From the NCBI GenBank assembly GCA_028753945.1, contig JAPNXP010000002.1, positions 12,524,001 through 12,588,000 of the forward strand: a stretch of DNA of 64,000 nucleotides, written 5' to 3'. Each line of letters starts with the position of its first letter. Within the stretch, counting starts at the first letter, position 1. The notes under the pieces were generated by a model, which was not told the DNA's origin, searched no databases, and saw only the letters and a list, made by a program, of their open reading frames with translations. Position numbers and translations under genes: made by a program. Positions 24,126 to 35,952 of the stretch are shown here, in pieces. Source of the DNA: Hexactinellida sp. DTS-2022. Taxonomy: Eukaryota; Porifera; Hexactinellida.

Positions 24126-24176
24126 TTGAGGGGTATAATCCATATTCATGGAGACTTCAAAGAATAGTGTATGCAC
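24126..24176 (-). CDS. FN3 gene, small exon (17 codons)
   Basis: On the minus strand a good acceptor (TTAACTTTCAG) precedes VHTLFFEVSMNMDYTPQ, followed by the donor GTATGT. Phase is 0 at both ends. It would complete the last strands of the fibronectin-III domain begun in the exon at 24214-24485. Confidence 0.5.
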
Positions 24177-24213
24177 CTGAAAGTTAATAATGAAATAAAC
24201 TTAGACATTCAAC

Positions 24214-24485
24214 CAAATTGTATAATACAAACCCTGGAATTAGTCTTGATAGTATATAGCCAGTGATGTCATCAGAAAATAAGATATACTGCTCTGGGGC
24301 CCCTATTTGGTTCCAATACAACTTATATCTATAAGGAGATCCTCTCCAGTAGGGGTTAAGCAGAGTAGACCAAGTCAGAGATATAGAGTTAAGAGAAATT
24401 CTGCTGATTGTGAGACTGGGATAGGTGATGGGAGATGACTCGTTCGTGCGGAATGTTATAATTGGAGAGAATTGAGTGAAGTTAC
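24214..24485 (-). CDS. FN3 gene exon, fibronectin type III domain
   Basis: Minus-strand exon after the acceptor TTTACAG. It joins the previous exon in phase 1 (GGT glycine across the junction), giving ITSDG-NFTQFSPIITFRTNESSP, the typical FN3 domain end and linker. The next domain follows with SLTISRISLNSISLTWSTL (Trp of strand B), SPYRYKLYWNQ (strand C) and DDITGYILSRLIPGFVLY (the L-x-P-x-x-x-Y turn). Such domains form extracellular adhesion or receptor modules. The donor used here (after ...YNL) is a guess. Phase-1 FN3 borders and lack of stops support a real host gene. No signal peptide, membrane segment or start is in view, so the protein is partial. Confidence 0.7.
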
Positions 24486-24626
24486 CTGTAAATAGACTAC
24501 AGAGTTGATAAAATCAGTTACACACGTAAACTAACCATGGAAATATATATAAGCCATGCATATATGATACATACTTCAATATATAAATCATATAATCGCA
24601 GTCATAATTACAGAACAAACTAACTA

Positions 24627-24813
24627 CAGTGAATTCTAGTTATAACGAAGTGTTTGGGCTATAAATTTCTTCGAAATATCACTTTTTATATCAGGATATT
24701 CGTTATTAACGCATAATAATTAACACATTTAGTAACCTGGGGGAAAATCTCCATTTGGTTATAAGCGGTTATTTCGTTATTATATCCGACTTCGGTAGAA
24801 GTGGAGTTCACTG
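24627..24813. mobile_element. 187 bp TA-flanked MITE (pogo/Tigger-like) in an FN3 intron
   Basis: Ends CAGTGAATTCTAGTTATAAC / GAAGTGGAGTTCACTG with TA flanks (24625-24626, 24814-24815). It sits in the 350 bp intron 24486-24835. Confidence 0.75.
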
Positions 24814-24835
24814 TACATAAGTAATTATGTCATAC

Positions 24836-25125
24836 CGTCAGATGTAATAGCAGTGATAGCTGTCTGATATTGAGTGAAGGGTTGAAGCTCCTTCAAGTGA
24901 AAGAATTGAACAAATGTGGGTGTAGGATAACTGGTTGCTAACAACCCGTTTATTAGCCAAATAAAAATAATATAAGAATCTAGTTGATACGAAATGAAAG
25001 GAGGTTGCTCCCAAGAAAGAAAAATAGCTCTTGGAAATGGATGTGTGGCTGTGTAATGTGAGGGTGCAGGTAGTATTGAGTTATTATGTGAAGAGATTAA
25101 TTCCAAAGCAGACATATTAGTCATT
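24836..25125 (-). CDS. FN3 gene exon, fibronectin type III domain
   Basis: Minus-strand exon bounded by the acceptor AAATTTATAG and the donor GTATGA. The frame carries an FN3 domain: AIFLSWEQPPFISYQLDSY (strand B Trp, proline, strand C Tyr) and FFHLKELQPFTQYQTAITAI ending TSDG, with the L-x-P-x-T-x-Y signature. The phase-1 donor joins in frame to the next exon. Upstream exons are not identified; 25126-25900 shows none. Likely part of a multi-FN3 cell-surface protein; the subfamily cannot be told. Confidence 0.7.
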
Positions 25126-25920
25126 CTATAAATTTAGAAATCCCAAAATGAGAATACAATCTAACCTCGTTAATACGAACACGGTTATTAATAATAAAAA
25201 TACCAGTTATTAAGACTTTACGACACAATTCCAGTCAGTTGTACGTAATCAAATTAAATATTACTGTGCCGACTATACTATAATGGCCCAGTATTTAAAT
25301 GACTGCCTTGGTATATTATTATCTATCTATCTTTCAATATATTAAGAGGACTTCATGAGGAATAATTTAATACACCACAAAGATGTATAATTATAAATTA
25401 TTAGTTTCAAGGCGTAGTAAGGCCGCGCAGCAGTCGTCAATTGAGGCGTGAAGCGCCGAACCATTGCAAAGCGACCGAGACCGAAGGGCTCGTACTATTA
25501 AAACGCAATTAAAACACAAGGCTGTATATGTTTGTTTGAATGTTCCGAGTTGATTGAAGAAACTGGACGGTTTCAAAATCTGATTTTTGGCACATAGGGA
25601 CAACTTTTGGCACCCGACACAAATTGATGTTTCCATTCGGAATTTCTTACACCTCGCCAAAGTATGACGCCATTGTCACATTTTGAGAATCATGAAAATC
25701 ACTTAATTAATCGCACATAATTCGCACCCTCTATGAGATAAAAATCTCAAAACTTAATAAAACATGTACATTAAATCAGAAGGTATATATAGTAACGAAT
25801 TAAAATCAGACGCGACAGTGCTTAAAATGCGATAGCTTATAGCTTAAGTCATAATAGAACATCACTGGTTCATTCAAATTAAATATAAAATGTTAACTAA
25901 TTGAATCTATCTTGAAGATA
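25126..25920. other. Intergenic or intronic repeat-rich stretch
   Basis: Holds a single reverse-orientation minisatellite copy (25263-25312), a GC-rich hairpin-bearing patch with GACCGAGACCGAAGGGCTCG (25470-25492) that matches the edge of the insert at 41955, and 25578-25785, which is repeated at 63797-64000 (TGATTTTTGGCA...). No gene seen. Confidence 0.6.
25578..25785 (+). repeat. Dispersed repeat, copy 1 (partner 63797-64000)
   Basis: Direct match to the last ~200 bp of the window, through CAACTTTTGGCACCCG, TGACG(C/T)CATTGTCACATTT and CGCACATAATTCGC. Likely part of the same family as the GAAGGGCTCG-ended insert. Confidence 0.75.
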
Positions 25921-25923
25921 AAA

Positions 25924-26040
25924 ATCCAAAATTGCAGCCTGTGCCGACGCATGTTCCCTTGGTGGTACTATATTTTGGTGGTCGTTTATTGATAGTACCT
26001 CCAAAGGAACTTGCTGTCGGCACAGGCTGCAATTTTGGAT
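25924..26040 (+). repeat. Array hairpin 4
   Basis: First plus-orientation hairpin. Arms ATCCAAAATTGCAGCCTGTG / CACAGGCTGCAATTTTGGAT pair fully at the base. The unit around it lacks the usual upstream half. Confidence 0.92.
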
Positions 26041-26407
26041 TTTTTTTCGCCATGTCATCATCACTATGAAGGTGTTAAATTATTTCAGAAGGCATCGACC
26101 CTTAGAGTGGTGGAAGTTTCCATTTAGTTCACTTCATTTTAGAGATATTTAAGTTTGAGTAGAATATAATAGCTGATGACTCAGCATTTTTTATGTGAGT
26201 GTTGGCTCATCACCCAACATCAACTAACCCATTTTAAATATCGAATTAACAAAATTGTAAAAACATATTTTTTTAACGATGTCATCATCACCTCAAGGTG
26301 TCAAGACCCACTTGTATAGGTGGGACGTGCCATAAGGACCAATTGATAAATTGAAAGTTTGTTTCTATCTTCTATGATCTCTGAGATTTATGATATTTAA
26401 TTAATTA

Positions 26408-26776
26408 GGCCGTATAAAATAAATAACTTGTTTATCATCCCCGCCCGCCCCAATTTTTACTATCCGTCCGGATCTATTTTATTATTATCTTATGAACATA
26501 ATCGTACAAAATATAAGCTATAAACTTGTGTAAAGTACCTACTATGCCTGAATTTTTAATAAGTCCTATATTTAAGAGCATTACTTTAATTATTTGGGCA
26601 TTGTCATGTTATTTTCTGATTTATAATAAATTCAATATGTAGTATATTTATTTTTTGGCATAGGATAATGTTATTTGCATATTAATGGGAATAAAAAATA
26701 AAAATAAAATCCCGTCCGCCGTCCCAATTTTATCGAAAAATATGGATGATAAACAAGTAATTTATTTTATGTGGCC
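26408..26776. mobile_element. 369 bp PIF/Harbinger-type MITE
   Basis: Inverted ends GGCC(G/A)TATAAAATAAAT... extend ~30 bp through AACTTGTTTATCATCC, with a 3 bp duplication TTA (26405-26407, 26777-26779). It interrupts an array unit between TTAATTAATTA and GTATA. Confidence 0.82.
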
Positions 26777-27122
26777 TTAGTATATATAATTATTAATATT
26801 ATTTTGTCATAAATAATAAATTAATTAATTTGGCTATCAAATTTCAATTCCGCACACTCGATAACCCCTAATAAACAAATTGGGAGCATCTATATAAGTC
26901 ATATACTGACTGAATTAATTATAATTAATTACGTCAGTATATTAACAGTGCAATAATATTCTCGCAGAAGTAAATATAATCACATAATCTGTCGTTGTTA
27001 TGGAATGTAAAATCTCGGTTTTCAATTGGAAAATAGAAGGCTACTCGATCTCACAAGTTGAATCAATATAATAATAACGAGTTGAAACAATAGAATTAAA
27101 TTTATCACTTTCAATTGAACTG

Positions 27123-27742
27123 GGCCCGTATTCACTAAGAAGTTAAGTACGTACTTAAGTACGTACTTAGTACTTAAGTACTAAGTATGTACTTAAGTCG
27201 TATTCACTAAGATTGGTATTCACTAAGATTTAAGTGTGTACTTAAGTACATACTTAAGTACAAAACTTAAGTAACCTACTAAGTTGACTTAACTTATAAG
27301 AATTTTCTTTTATTGACTCTTTAGACGTTGGTGTTTAATTAGAACATTGTATTAGATTTCTAGTAGTACTTGCTTTACTGTAGGGGAAGTTTATGATTCT
27401 ATTTTCAACATTTATTACAATTGGTTGTTGTTTTCTAAAAGTCTGTTTTTTCTCAAGCACAAAAATCACAGGAACTTCATTGAGAATATTCTTTTTAAAG
27501 TTAAAAGAATACAGCAAGCTATTACAATAGCATTCCATACACTAATATGCTATGCTATTAAACATAATTCAATAAATATAATTCAATTTCGTACTTAAGT
27601 ACGTACTTAGTTAAGTATGTACTTAAGTACAACAATATTTCTTAGTGAATACGACTTAAGTATGTACTTAACTAAGTACGTACTTAGTACTTAAGTATAT
27701 ACTTAGTACTTAAGTACTAAGTAATCTTAGTGAATACGGGCC
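27123..27742. mobile_element. 620 bp Harbinger-like MITE built of AAGTACGTACTT palindromes
   Basis: Inverted ends GGCCCGTATTCACTAAGA / TCTTAGTGAATACGGGCC with a 3 bp duplication CTG (27120-27122, 27743-27745). Internal arms are long runs of TACTTAAGTACGTACTTAG in both directions. It splits the array unit inside TTGAACTGAAGTG. Confidence 0.78.
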
Positions 27743-28078
27743 CTGAAGTGCTAATTAGTAAACAAAGAAATTTCAACTCCCATTTATGGCAGAAATATAA
27801 CTCTTTATTGAAAGTTTTCTTCTACGCAGAATTTTATGGTGAATCCAAATGTTAAAAAATTTTTGGGGGTTTAGTAAAACATTTTTCTAGTTATGGACCA
27901 GACAAATTTTGAAAGGTGTTAAAAACGTGTCCAAAATTTGTTAATATAAAATCGTAACCCCAGGTGCAAATTAGAAGGACCTTCCACATCTCCATGCCAA
28001 GTTTCAGCCCTCAATGTATAAAGGTGTGGCCAGGGCACCTGCTACGGAGAAAAAATATAGTCGGCACAGTAATAAAAA

Positions 28079-28195
28079 ATCCAAAATTGCAGCCTGTGCC
28101 GACGCATGTTCCTTTGGTGGCACTATATTTTGTTGATGGTTTATTGATAGTGCCTCCAAAGGAACATGCTGTCGGCGCAGGCTGCAATTTTGGAT
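28079..28195 (+). repeat. Array hairpin 5
   Basis: Full hairpin. The 3' arm has CGGCGCAGG against CCTGTGCCG, one G-T type mismatch shared by many copies. Confidence 0.92.
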
Positions 28196-28863
28196 TTTTT
28201 TTCGCCAAGTCATCAACGCCCAAGGTGTGAAGAACCATTTGTTAATTGGTCGGAGTCACAAGGAACAATTGTTTACTTTGAAGTTTGTTTCCATCATAAA
28301 CCATCTAGAGTTTAATGCCATTCATTCATTTTGTATTGATAATACAATATATTATTAGTAATTTATTTTAGCAATGTTATCCACGGTTAAGTTGAACAAA
28401 TTCATTATTTAATTTAATTTGTTTTAATTCATTAAATAGTAATACTACAATTAAATAGAAGCCAGCTGCAATTTATAAGTTAAATCAATATAATTATTAC
28501 AAGTTGAAACAATGGAATTAGATTTCACAGTTTTATTGAAATTGAAGTGTGAGTAAACAAAGAAATTTCATCCCCATTTATGGCAGAAATTAAACCAATT
28601 TTAACAAATTTTCTTCTCCCATCAGACGCAGAATTTTATGGTGAATCCAAATATGAAATAAAATTTGGGGGTTTATTAAAACATATTTTGAGCTATGGGC
28701 CAGACAAATTTTGAAAGGTGTCAAAGATGTGTCAAAAATTGGGTAATCAAAAATCGTAACCCCAGGTGCAAATTAGACGGTCCCATCGCACCTACATGCC
28801 AAGTTTCAGCCGTCAATGTATACAGGTGTGGCCAGGGCACCTGCTACGGAGAAAGAAATAAAA

Positions 28864-28980
28864 ATCCAAAATTGCAACCTGTGCCGACGCATGTTCCTTT
28901 GGTGGCACTATATTTTGTTGGTGGTTTATTGATAGTGCCTCCAAAGGAACATGCTGTCGGCGCAGGCTGAAATTTTGGAT
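28864..28980 (+). repeat. Array hairpin 6
   Basis: Arms carry AACCTGTG (5') and CAGGCTGA (3'), unpaired changes at neighbouring positions. Confidence 0.92.
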
Positions 28981-29737
28981 TTTTTTTCGCCAAGTCATCA
29001 ACGCCCAAGGTGTGAAGAACCATTTGTTAAGTGGTCGGAGTCACAAGGAACGATTGTTGAATTTGAAGTTTGTTTCTATCATAGACCATCTAGAGTTTAT
29101 TGCCATTCATTCATTTTGTATTGATAATAAAATATATTAGTAGTAATTTATTTTAGCAATGTTATCCACGGTTGGTTGAGTTGAGTCAACAAATTCCTTA
29201 TATTATATTAATTAATTTAATCCATTGTATAGTAATACTATAATTAAATAGAAGCCAGCTGGAATTTATAAGTTAAATCAATATAATTATCGCGAGTTGA
29301 ATCAATAGAGTAAGATTTAACAAGTTAAATCAATATAATTATTACAAGTTGAAACAATAGAATTAGATTCAATATAATTATTACAAGTTGAAACAATAGA
29401 ATTAGATTTAACAGTTTTACTGAATCTGAAGTGTGAGGAAACACAGGAGATTGGCACCCCAATTATGGCACAAACCTAGGCTAAATTGAACATTTGTGAA
29501 TTGCCAAAAGGTGTAGAATTTAATTTTCTATCCGTATATGTAAAATTTATAAAGCTAACTATTAATTATTTAATGCTATGAGCCATAATTAGTTGAAATA
29601 GGTGTTAAAATTATTTGATCAAAAATAGTAACCCCAGGTGCAAATTAGACGGTCACTCCGCAACTACATGCCAAATTTCAGCCCTTAATGTATACAGGTG
29701 TGGCCAGGGCACCTGCTACGGAGAAATAATAATAAAA

Positions 29738-29852
29738 ATCCAAAATTGCAGCTGTGCCGACGCATGTTCTTTTGGTGGCACTATATTTTGGTGGTGGTTT
29801 ATTGATAGTGCCTCCAATGGGACATGCTGTCAGCACAGCTGCAATTTTGGAT
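29738..29852 (+). repeat. Array hairpin 7, matched one-base deletions in both arms
   Basis: 5' arm GCAGCTGTGC and 3' arm GCACAGCTGC each lack one base of the usual GCAGCCTGTGC / GCRCAGGCTGC, so pairing is kept. Confidence 0.92.
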
Positions 29853-30964
29853 TTTTTTTTCGCCATGTCATCATCACTATGAAGGTGTTAAAATATTTCA
29901 AAAGGTGTTACAGAAGGCATCGACCCTTAGAGTGGCGGAAGTTTCCATTTAGTTCACTTCATTTTAAAGATATTCAAGTTTGAGTAGAATATAATAGCTG
30001 ATGACTCAGCATTTTTTATGTGAGTGTTGGGTCTTCACCCAACTTCAAATAACCCATTTTAAATATCGAATTAACAAAATTGTAAAACACATTTTTTTTA
30101 CGATGTCATCATCACCTCAAGGTGTCAATTCCCATTTGTAGAGGTGTTACGTGGCATAAGGATCAATTGATAAATTGAAAGTTTGTTTCTATCTTATTTG
30201 AATTCTGAGATTTATGATATTTAATTAATTAGTATAAATAATTATTAATATTATTTATAATATAACACCAATTTCAATGTCAACTTACAATTATTAAGTT
30301 AAATTATCTTGTCATAAATAATTAATTAATTAATTTGGTTATCAAATTTCAATTCCGCACACTCGATAACCCCTAATACACAAATTGGAAGCATCTATAT
30401 AAGTCATATACTGACTGAATTAATTATAATTAATTACGTCAGTCTATTAATAGTGCAAGAATATTCTCGCAGAAATAAATATAATCACATAATCTGTCGA
30501 TGTTGTGGAATGTAAAATCTTAGGTTTCAATTAGAAAATAGAAGCCTACTCGATCTCACAAGTTGAATCAATATAATTATTACAAGTTGAAACAATGGAA
30601 TTAGATTTCACAGTTTTACTGAAATTGAAGTGTGAGTAAACAAAGAAATTCCAACCCCTTTTTATGGCATGAATTAAACCGTTTATTAAAAAATTTCTTC
30701 TCCCATCAAAAACAGAATCTTATGATGAATCCAATCGTAAAATAAAATTTGGGGGTTTAGTAAAACATATTTTGAGTTATGGAGCAGACAAATTTTGTAA
30801 GGTGTTAAAGATGTGTCAAAAAATTTGTTAATCAAAAATCGGAACCCCAGGTGCACATCTGTAACCCATGAGACACCCATCCTAAAAATTTGGGCTCTTA
30901 ATTAATAAAACTCTGTTTTGTGGAGTGGCTACGGATAAAAAATAATAATAATAATAATAATAAA

Positions 30965-31080
30965 ATCCAAAATTGCAGCTGTGCCGACGCATGTTCCTTT
31001 GGTGGCACTATATTTTGGTGGTGGTTTATTGATAGTGCCTCCAATGGAACATGCTGTCGGCACAGGCTGCAATTTTGGAT
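30965..31080 (+). repeat. Array hairpin 8, deletion in 5' arm only
   Basis: 5' arm GCAGCTGTGC but 3' arm CACAGGCTGC. This is the half-changed state of hairpins 7, 13 and 16. Confidence 0.92.
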
Positions 31081-32399
31081 TTTTTTTCGCCATGTCATCA
31101 TCACTATGAAGGTGTTAAACTATTTCAGAAAAGTGATTCAAAAGGCAACGACCCTTAGTGAGTTGGAAGTTTCGTTTTAGCTCACTTCATTTGAGAGATA
31201 TTCAAGTTTCAGTAGAATATAATATGTGCTGAGTCAGCATTTTTTAGGTGCCGTTTGGGTATTCACCCAACTCCCACCAACCCATGCGAATTATTTAATT
31301 CACAAAATTGTAAAAATACATTTTTTTGACGATGTCATAATCACCTCAAGGTGTCAAGACCCACTTGTATAGGTGGTGCCTGGCATAAGGACCAATTGAT
31401 AAATTGAAAGTTTGTTTCTATCTTGTATCATCTCTGAGATTAATGAAATTTAGCTAATTAGTATAAATATTTAATTAATTTATTAATTATTTAACACCAT
31501 TATTATATACAGCAAAATAAATTAAGTTCAATTATTTGCAATTATTATTAATTTAAATTGAATTTCACTATAATATTTGAATTCCACGCACTCGATAACC
31601 CCAATAATCTATTTGGAACCATCTCTATACGGTAAACACAGAGCGAATTAATTAGAATTAAATATGTCAGTACATTAATTGTGCAAGAATAGTCTCGCCG
31701 AAATAAATATAATCACTTTATCTGTCGTTGTTGTGGTATGTAAAATCTTAACGGTTCTATCATAAACCATCTTTAGTTTAATGCCATTCATTCATTACTT
31801 GTTGATAATAAATTAAATTATTAGTTATTTATTTTAGCAATGTTATCCACGGTGATTTGAGTTTAGTCAACAAATTCCTTATATCATTATATTTTATTTA
31901 ATCCATTGTATAGTAATACTACAATTAAATAGAAGCCAGCTGGAATTTATAAGTTGAATCAATATATTTATCTCAAGTTGAAACAATAGAGTAAGATTTA
32001 ACAAGTTAAATCAATATAATTATTACAAGTTGAAACAATAGAATTAGATTTAACACTTTTACTGAAATTGAAGTGTGAGTAAACAAAGAAATTTCAAACC
32101 CCATTTATGGCAGAAATTAAACATATTTTTGAAAATATTCCTCTCCAAACAGACGCAGAATTTTATGGAGAATCCAAATGTGAAATAAAATTTGGGGGTT
32201 TAGTAAAACATATTTTGAGTTATGGACCAGACAAATTTTGAAAGGTGTTAAAGATGTGTCAAAAATTCGTTAATCAAAAATCGTAACCCCAGGTGCAAAT
32301 TAGACGGTTCATACGCACCTACATGCCAAGTTTCAGCCCATCAACTATAAAGCTCAGGCCAGGGCACCGTCTACGGAGAAAAAATACAAATAAAAAAAA

Positions 32400-32516
32400 A
32401 TCCAAAATTGCAGCCTGTGCCGACGCATGTTCCTTTGGTGGCACTATATTTTGGTGGTGGTTTATTGATAGTGCCTCCATAGGAACATGCTGTCGGCGCA
32501 GGCTGCAATTTTGGAT
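32400..32516 (+). repeat. Array hairpin 9
   Basis: Full hairpin. 3' arm has CCATAGGAAC where CCAAAGGAAC is usual. Confidence 0.92.
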
Positions 32517-33807
32517 TTTTTTTCCGCCATGTCATCATCACTATGAAGGTCTTAAATTATTTCAGTAAGGTGTTTCAGAAGGCAACGATCCTTAGAGTCG
32601 TGGAAGTTTCCATTTTGCCCACTTCGTTTCAAAGATATTCAAGTTTCAGTAGAATATAATAAGTGATGAGTCTGCATTTTTTATGTGAGTGTTGGGTCAT
32701 CACCCAACACCAACTAACCCATTTTAAATGTCGAATTAAAAAAATTGTAAAAATACATTTTTTTGACGATGTCATCATCAATCACCTCAAGGTGTCAAGA
32801 CCCACTTGTGTAGGTTGTACGTGGCATAAGGACCAATTGATAAATTGAAAGTTTGTTTATATCTTGTATCATCTCTGAGATTAATGAAATTTAGCTAATT
32901 AGCATAAAAATTTAATTAATGTATTAATTATTTAACACCATTATTATATACAGCAAAATAAATTAAGTTCAATTATTTGCAATTATTATTAATTTAAATT
33001 GAATTTCACTATAATGTTTGAATTCCACGCACTCGATAAACCCAATAATCCAATTGGAACCGTCTATAAGTTAAATACAAAAGGAATTAATTATAATTAA
33101 TTACGTCAGTACATTAATTGTGCAAGAATATTCTCGCCGAAATAAATATATTCACTTAATCTGTCGTTGTTGTGGAATGTAAAATCTTAACGGTTCTATC
33201 ATAAACCATCTTTAGTTTAATGCCATTCATTCATTACTTATTGATAATAAATTATATTATTAGTTATTTATTTTAGCAATGTTATCCACGGTTAAGTTGA
33301 ATTAAGTCAACAAATTCCTTATATTATAATATTTTATTTAATCCATTGTATAGTAATACTAGAATTAAATAGAAGCCAGCTGGAATTTATAAGTTGAATC
33401 AATATAATTATCGCAAGTTGAATCACTAGAGTAGGATTTAACAAGTTAAATCAATATAATTATTACAAGTGAAATTGAAGTGTGAGTAAACAAAGAAATT
33501 TCAACCCCCATTTATGGCAGAAATTAAACCATTTATTGAAAATTTTCTTCACCCATTAGACGCAGAATTTTATGGTGAATCCAAATATGAAATAAAATTT
33601 GGGGGTTTAGTAAAACAATTTTTGAGTTATGGACCAGACAAAATTTGAAAGGTGTTAAAGATGTGTAAAAAATTTGTTAATCAAAAATCGTAACCCCAGG
33701 TGCAAATTAGACGGTCCTATCGCACCAACATGCCAAGTTTTAGCCCATCAACTCTAAAGCTCTGGCCAGGGCACCGTCTACGGAGAAAAAAAAAAAAAAT
33801 AATAATA

Positions 33808-33930
33808 AAGGCAGTGATTCCAATACTGGGCCACTATACTATAGTATAGTCGGCACAGTAATAAATAAAATAAATAAAGGCAGTGATTCCAATACTGGGC
33901 CACTATACTATAGTATAGTCGGCACAGTAA
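33808..33930 (+). repeat. Palindromic minisatellite, 2 copies
   Basis: Two copies of GGCAGTGATTCCAATACTGG...ACTATACTATAGTATAGT..CGGCACAGTA placed immediately before hairpin 10. Confidence 0.92.
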
Positions 33931-33933
33931 AAA

Positions 33934-34050
33934 ATCCAAAATTGCAGCCTGTGCCGACGCATGTTCCTTTGGTGGCACTATATATTTTTGTTGGTTTATT
34001 GATAGTGCCTCCAAAGGAACATGCTGTCGGCGCAGGCTGCAATTTTGGAT
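33934..34050 (+). repeat. Array hairpin 10
   Basis: Full hairpin, loop shifted by an inserted ATTTTTGTTGG. Confidence 0.92.
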
Positions 34051-34800
34051 TTTTTTTCGCCAAGTCATCAACGCCCAAGGTGTGAAGAAGCATTTGTTAT
34101 TTGGTCCGAGTCACAAGGAACGGTAGATAAATTTGAAGTTTGTTTCTATCATAAACCATCTAGAGTTTAATGCCATTCATTCATTATGTATTGATAATAA
34201 ATTATATTATTAGTTAGTTATTTTAGCAATGTTATCCACGGTGATTTGAGTTTAGTCAACAAATTCCTTATATTATTGTATTTTATTTAATCCATTGTAT
34301 AGTAATACTACAATTAAATAGAAGCCAGCTGGAATTTATAAGTTGAATCAATATAATTATCGCAAGTTGAAACAATAGTGAAAGATTTAACAAGTTAAAT
34401 CAATATAATTATTACAAGTTGAAACAATAGAATAAAATTCAATATAATTATTACAAGTTGAAACAATAGAATTGGATTTAACAGTTTTACTGAATCTCAA
34501 GTGTGAGGAAACACAGGAGATTGGCACCCCAATTATGGCACAAACCTAGGCTAAATTGAACATTTGTGAATTGCCAAAAGGTGTAGAAATTAATTCTCTA
34601 TCCGTATGTGTAAATTTTATCAAGCTCAATATTAATTATTTCATGTTATGAGCCATAATTAGTTTAAATAGGTGTTAAAATTATTTGATCAAAAATCGTA
34701 ACCCCAGGTGCAAATTAGACGGTCATTTCGCAACTACATGCCAAGTTACAGTCCTCAATGTATACAGGTGTGGTCAAGGCACCGTCTACGGAGAAAAAAA

Positions 34801-34917
34801 ATCCAAAATTGCAGCTGTGCCGACGCATGTTCCTTCGGTGGCACTATATTTTGTTGGTGGTTTATTGATAGTGCCTCCAAAGGAACATGCTGTCGGGCGC
34901 AGGCTGCAATTTTGGAT
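34801..34917 (+). repeat. Array hairpin 11, deletion in 5' arm only
   Basis: 5' arm GCAGCTGTGCC; 3' arm GTCGGGCGCAGGCTGC with an extra G. Half-changed state. Confidence 0.92.
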
Positions 34918-35069
34918 TTTTTTCGCCAAGTCATCAACGCCCAAGGTGTGAAGAACCATTTGTTAAGTGGTCGGAGTCACAAGGAACGATTGTTGAATTT
35001 GAAGTTTGTTTCTATCATAAACCATCTAGAGTTTAATGCCATTCATTCATTATGTATTGATAATAAATT

Positions 35070-35253
35070 ATGAAATTACTTATATAGAGCTGAGCTTTGT
35101 AGAGTTCAGTTTTTCACTATGTGTATTCATGCACTGAGAAAGGTCAGTTTTTTTTCCAGAGTTTGAAATTGACCTTTAGAAAGTAAGCCTGGGCTTTTAG
35201 TATGGGAAAAAATCTGAACTCTACAAAGCTCAGCTCTATATAAGGATTCCCAT
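35070..35253. mobile_element. 184 bp MITE with ~31 bp perfect TIR
   Basis: Inverted cores CTTATATAGAGCTGAGCTTT (and on through GTAGAGTTCAG) lie a few bases inside the insertion edges. Comparison with other units at AATAAATTATATTATTAG fixes the edges. AAATT repeats on both sides (35065-35069, 35254-35258), though in AT-rich context. Superfamily not assigned. Confidence 0.72.
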
Positions 35254-35835
35254 AAATTATATTATTAGTTATATATTTTTGCAATGTTATCCACGGTGAT
35301 TTGAGTTTAGTCAACAATTTCCTTATATTATTATATTATATTTAATCCATTGTATAGTAATACTAGAATTAAATAGAAGCCAGCTGGAATTTATAAGTTG
35401 AATCAATTTAATTATCGCAAGTTGAAACAATAGTGAAAGATTTAACAAGTTAAATCAATATAATTATTACAAGTTGAAACAATGGAATTAGATTTCACAG
35501 TTTTATTGAAATTGAAGTGTTGAGTAAACAAAGGAATTTCAACCCCCATTTATGGCAGAAATTAAACAAATTTTAACAAATTTTCTTCTCCCATCAGACG
35601 CAGAATTTTATGGTGAATCCAAATATTAAATAAAATTTGGGGGTTTATTAAAACATATTTTGAGCTATGGGCCAGACAAATTTTGAAAGGTGTCAAAGAT
35701 GTGTCAAAAATTGGGTAATCAAAAATCGTAACCCCAGGTGCAAATTAGACGGTCCCTCCGCAACTACATGCCAAGTTTCTGCCCTAAATGTATACAGGTG
35801 TGGCCAGGGCACCTGCCACGGAGAAATAAAAAAAA

Positions 35836-35952
35836 ATCCAAAATTGCAGCCTGTGCCGACGCATGTTCCTTTGGTGGCACTATATTTTGTTGGTTGTTTA
35901 TTTATAGTGCCTCCAAAAGAACATGCTGTCGGCGCAGGCTGCAATTTTGGAT
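35836..35952 (+). repeat. Array hairpin 12
   Basis: Full hairpin. Loop-side TTTATAGTGCC and 3' arm CCAAAAGAAC differ from consensus. Confidence 0.92.

Noticed and set aside
25391-25660. 89-residue minus-strand frame with CVGCQKLSLCAKNQ
   Set aside because: It overlaps a dispersed repeat also present at the window end, and the frame is not preserved in the other copy.
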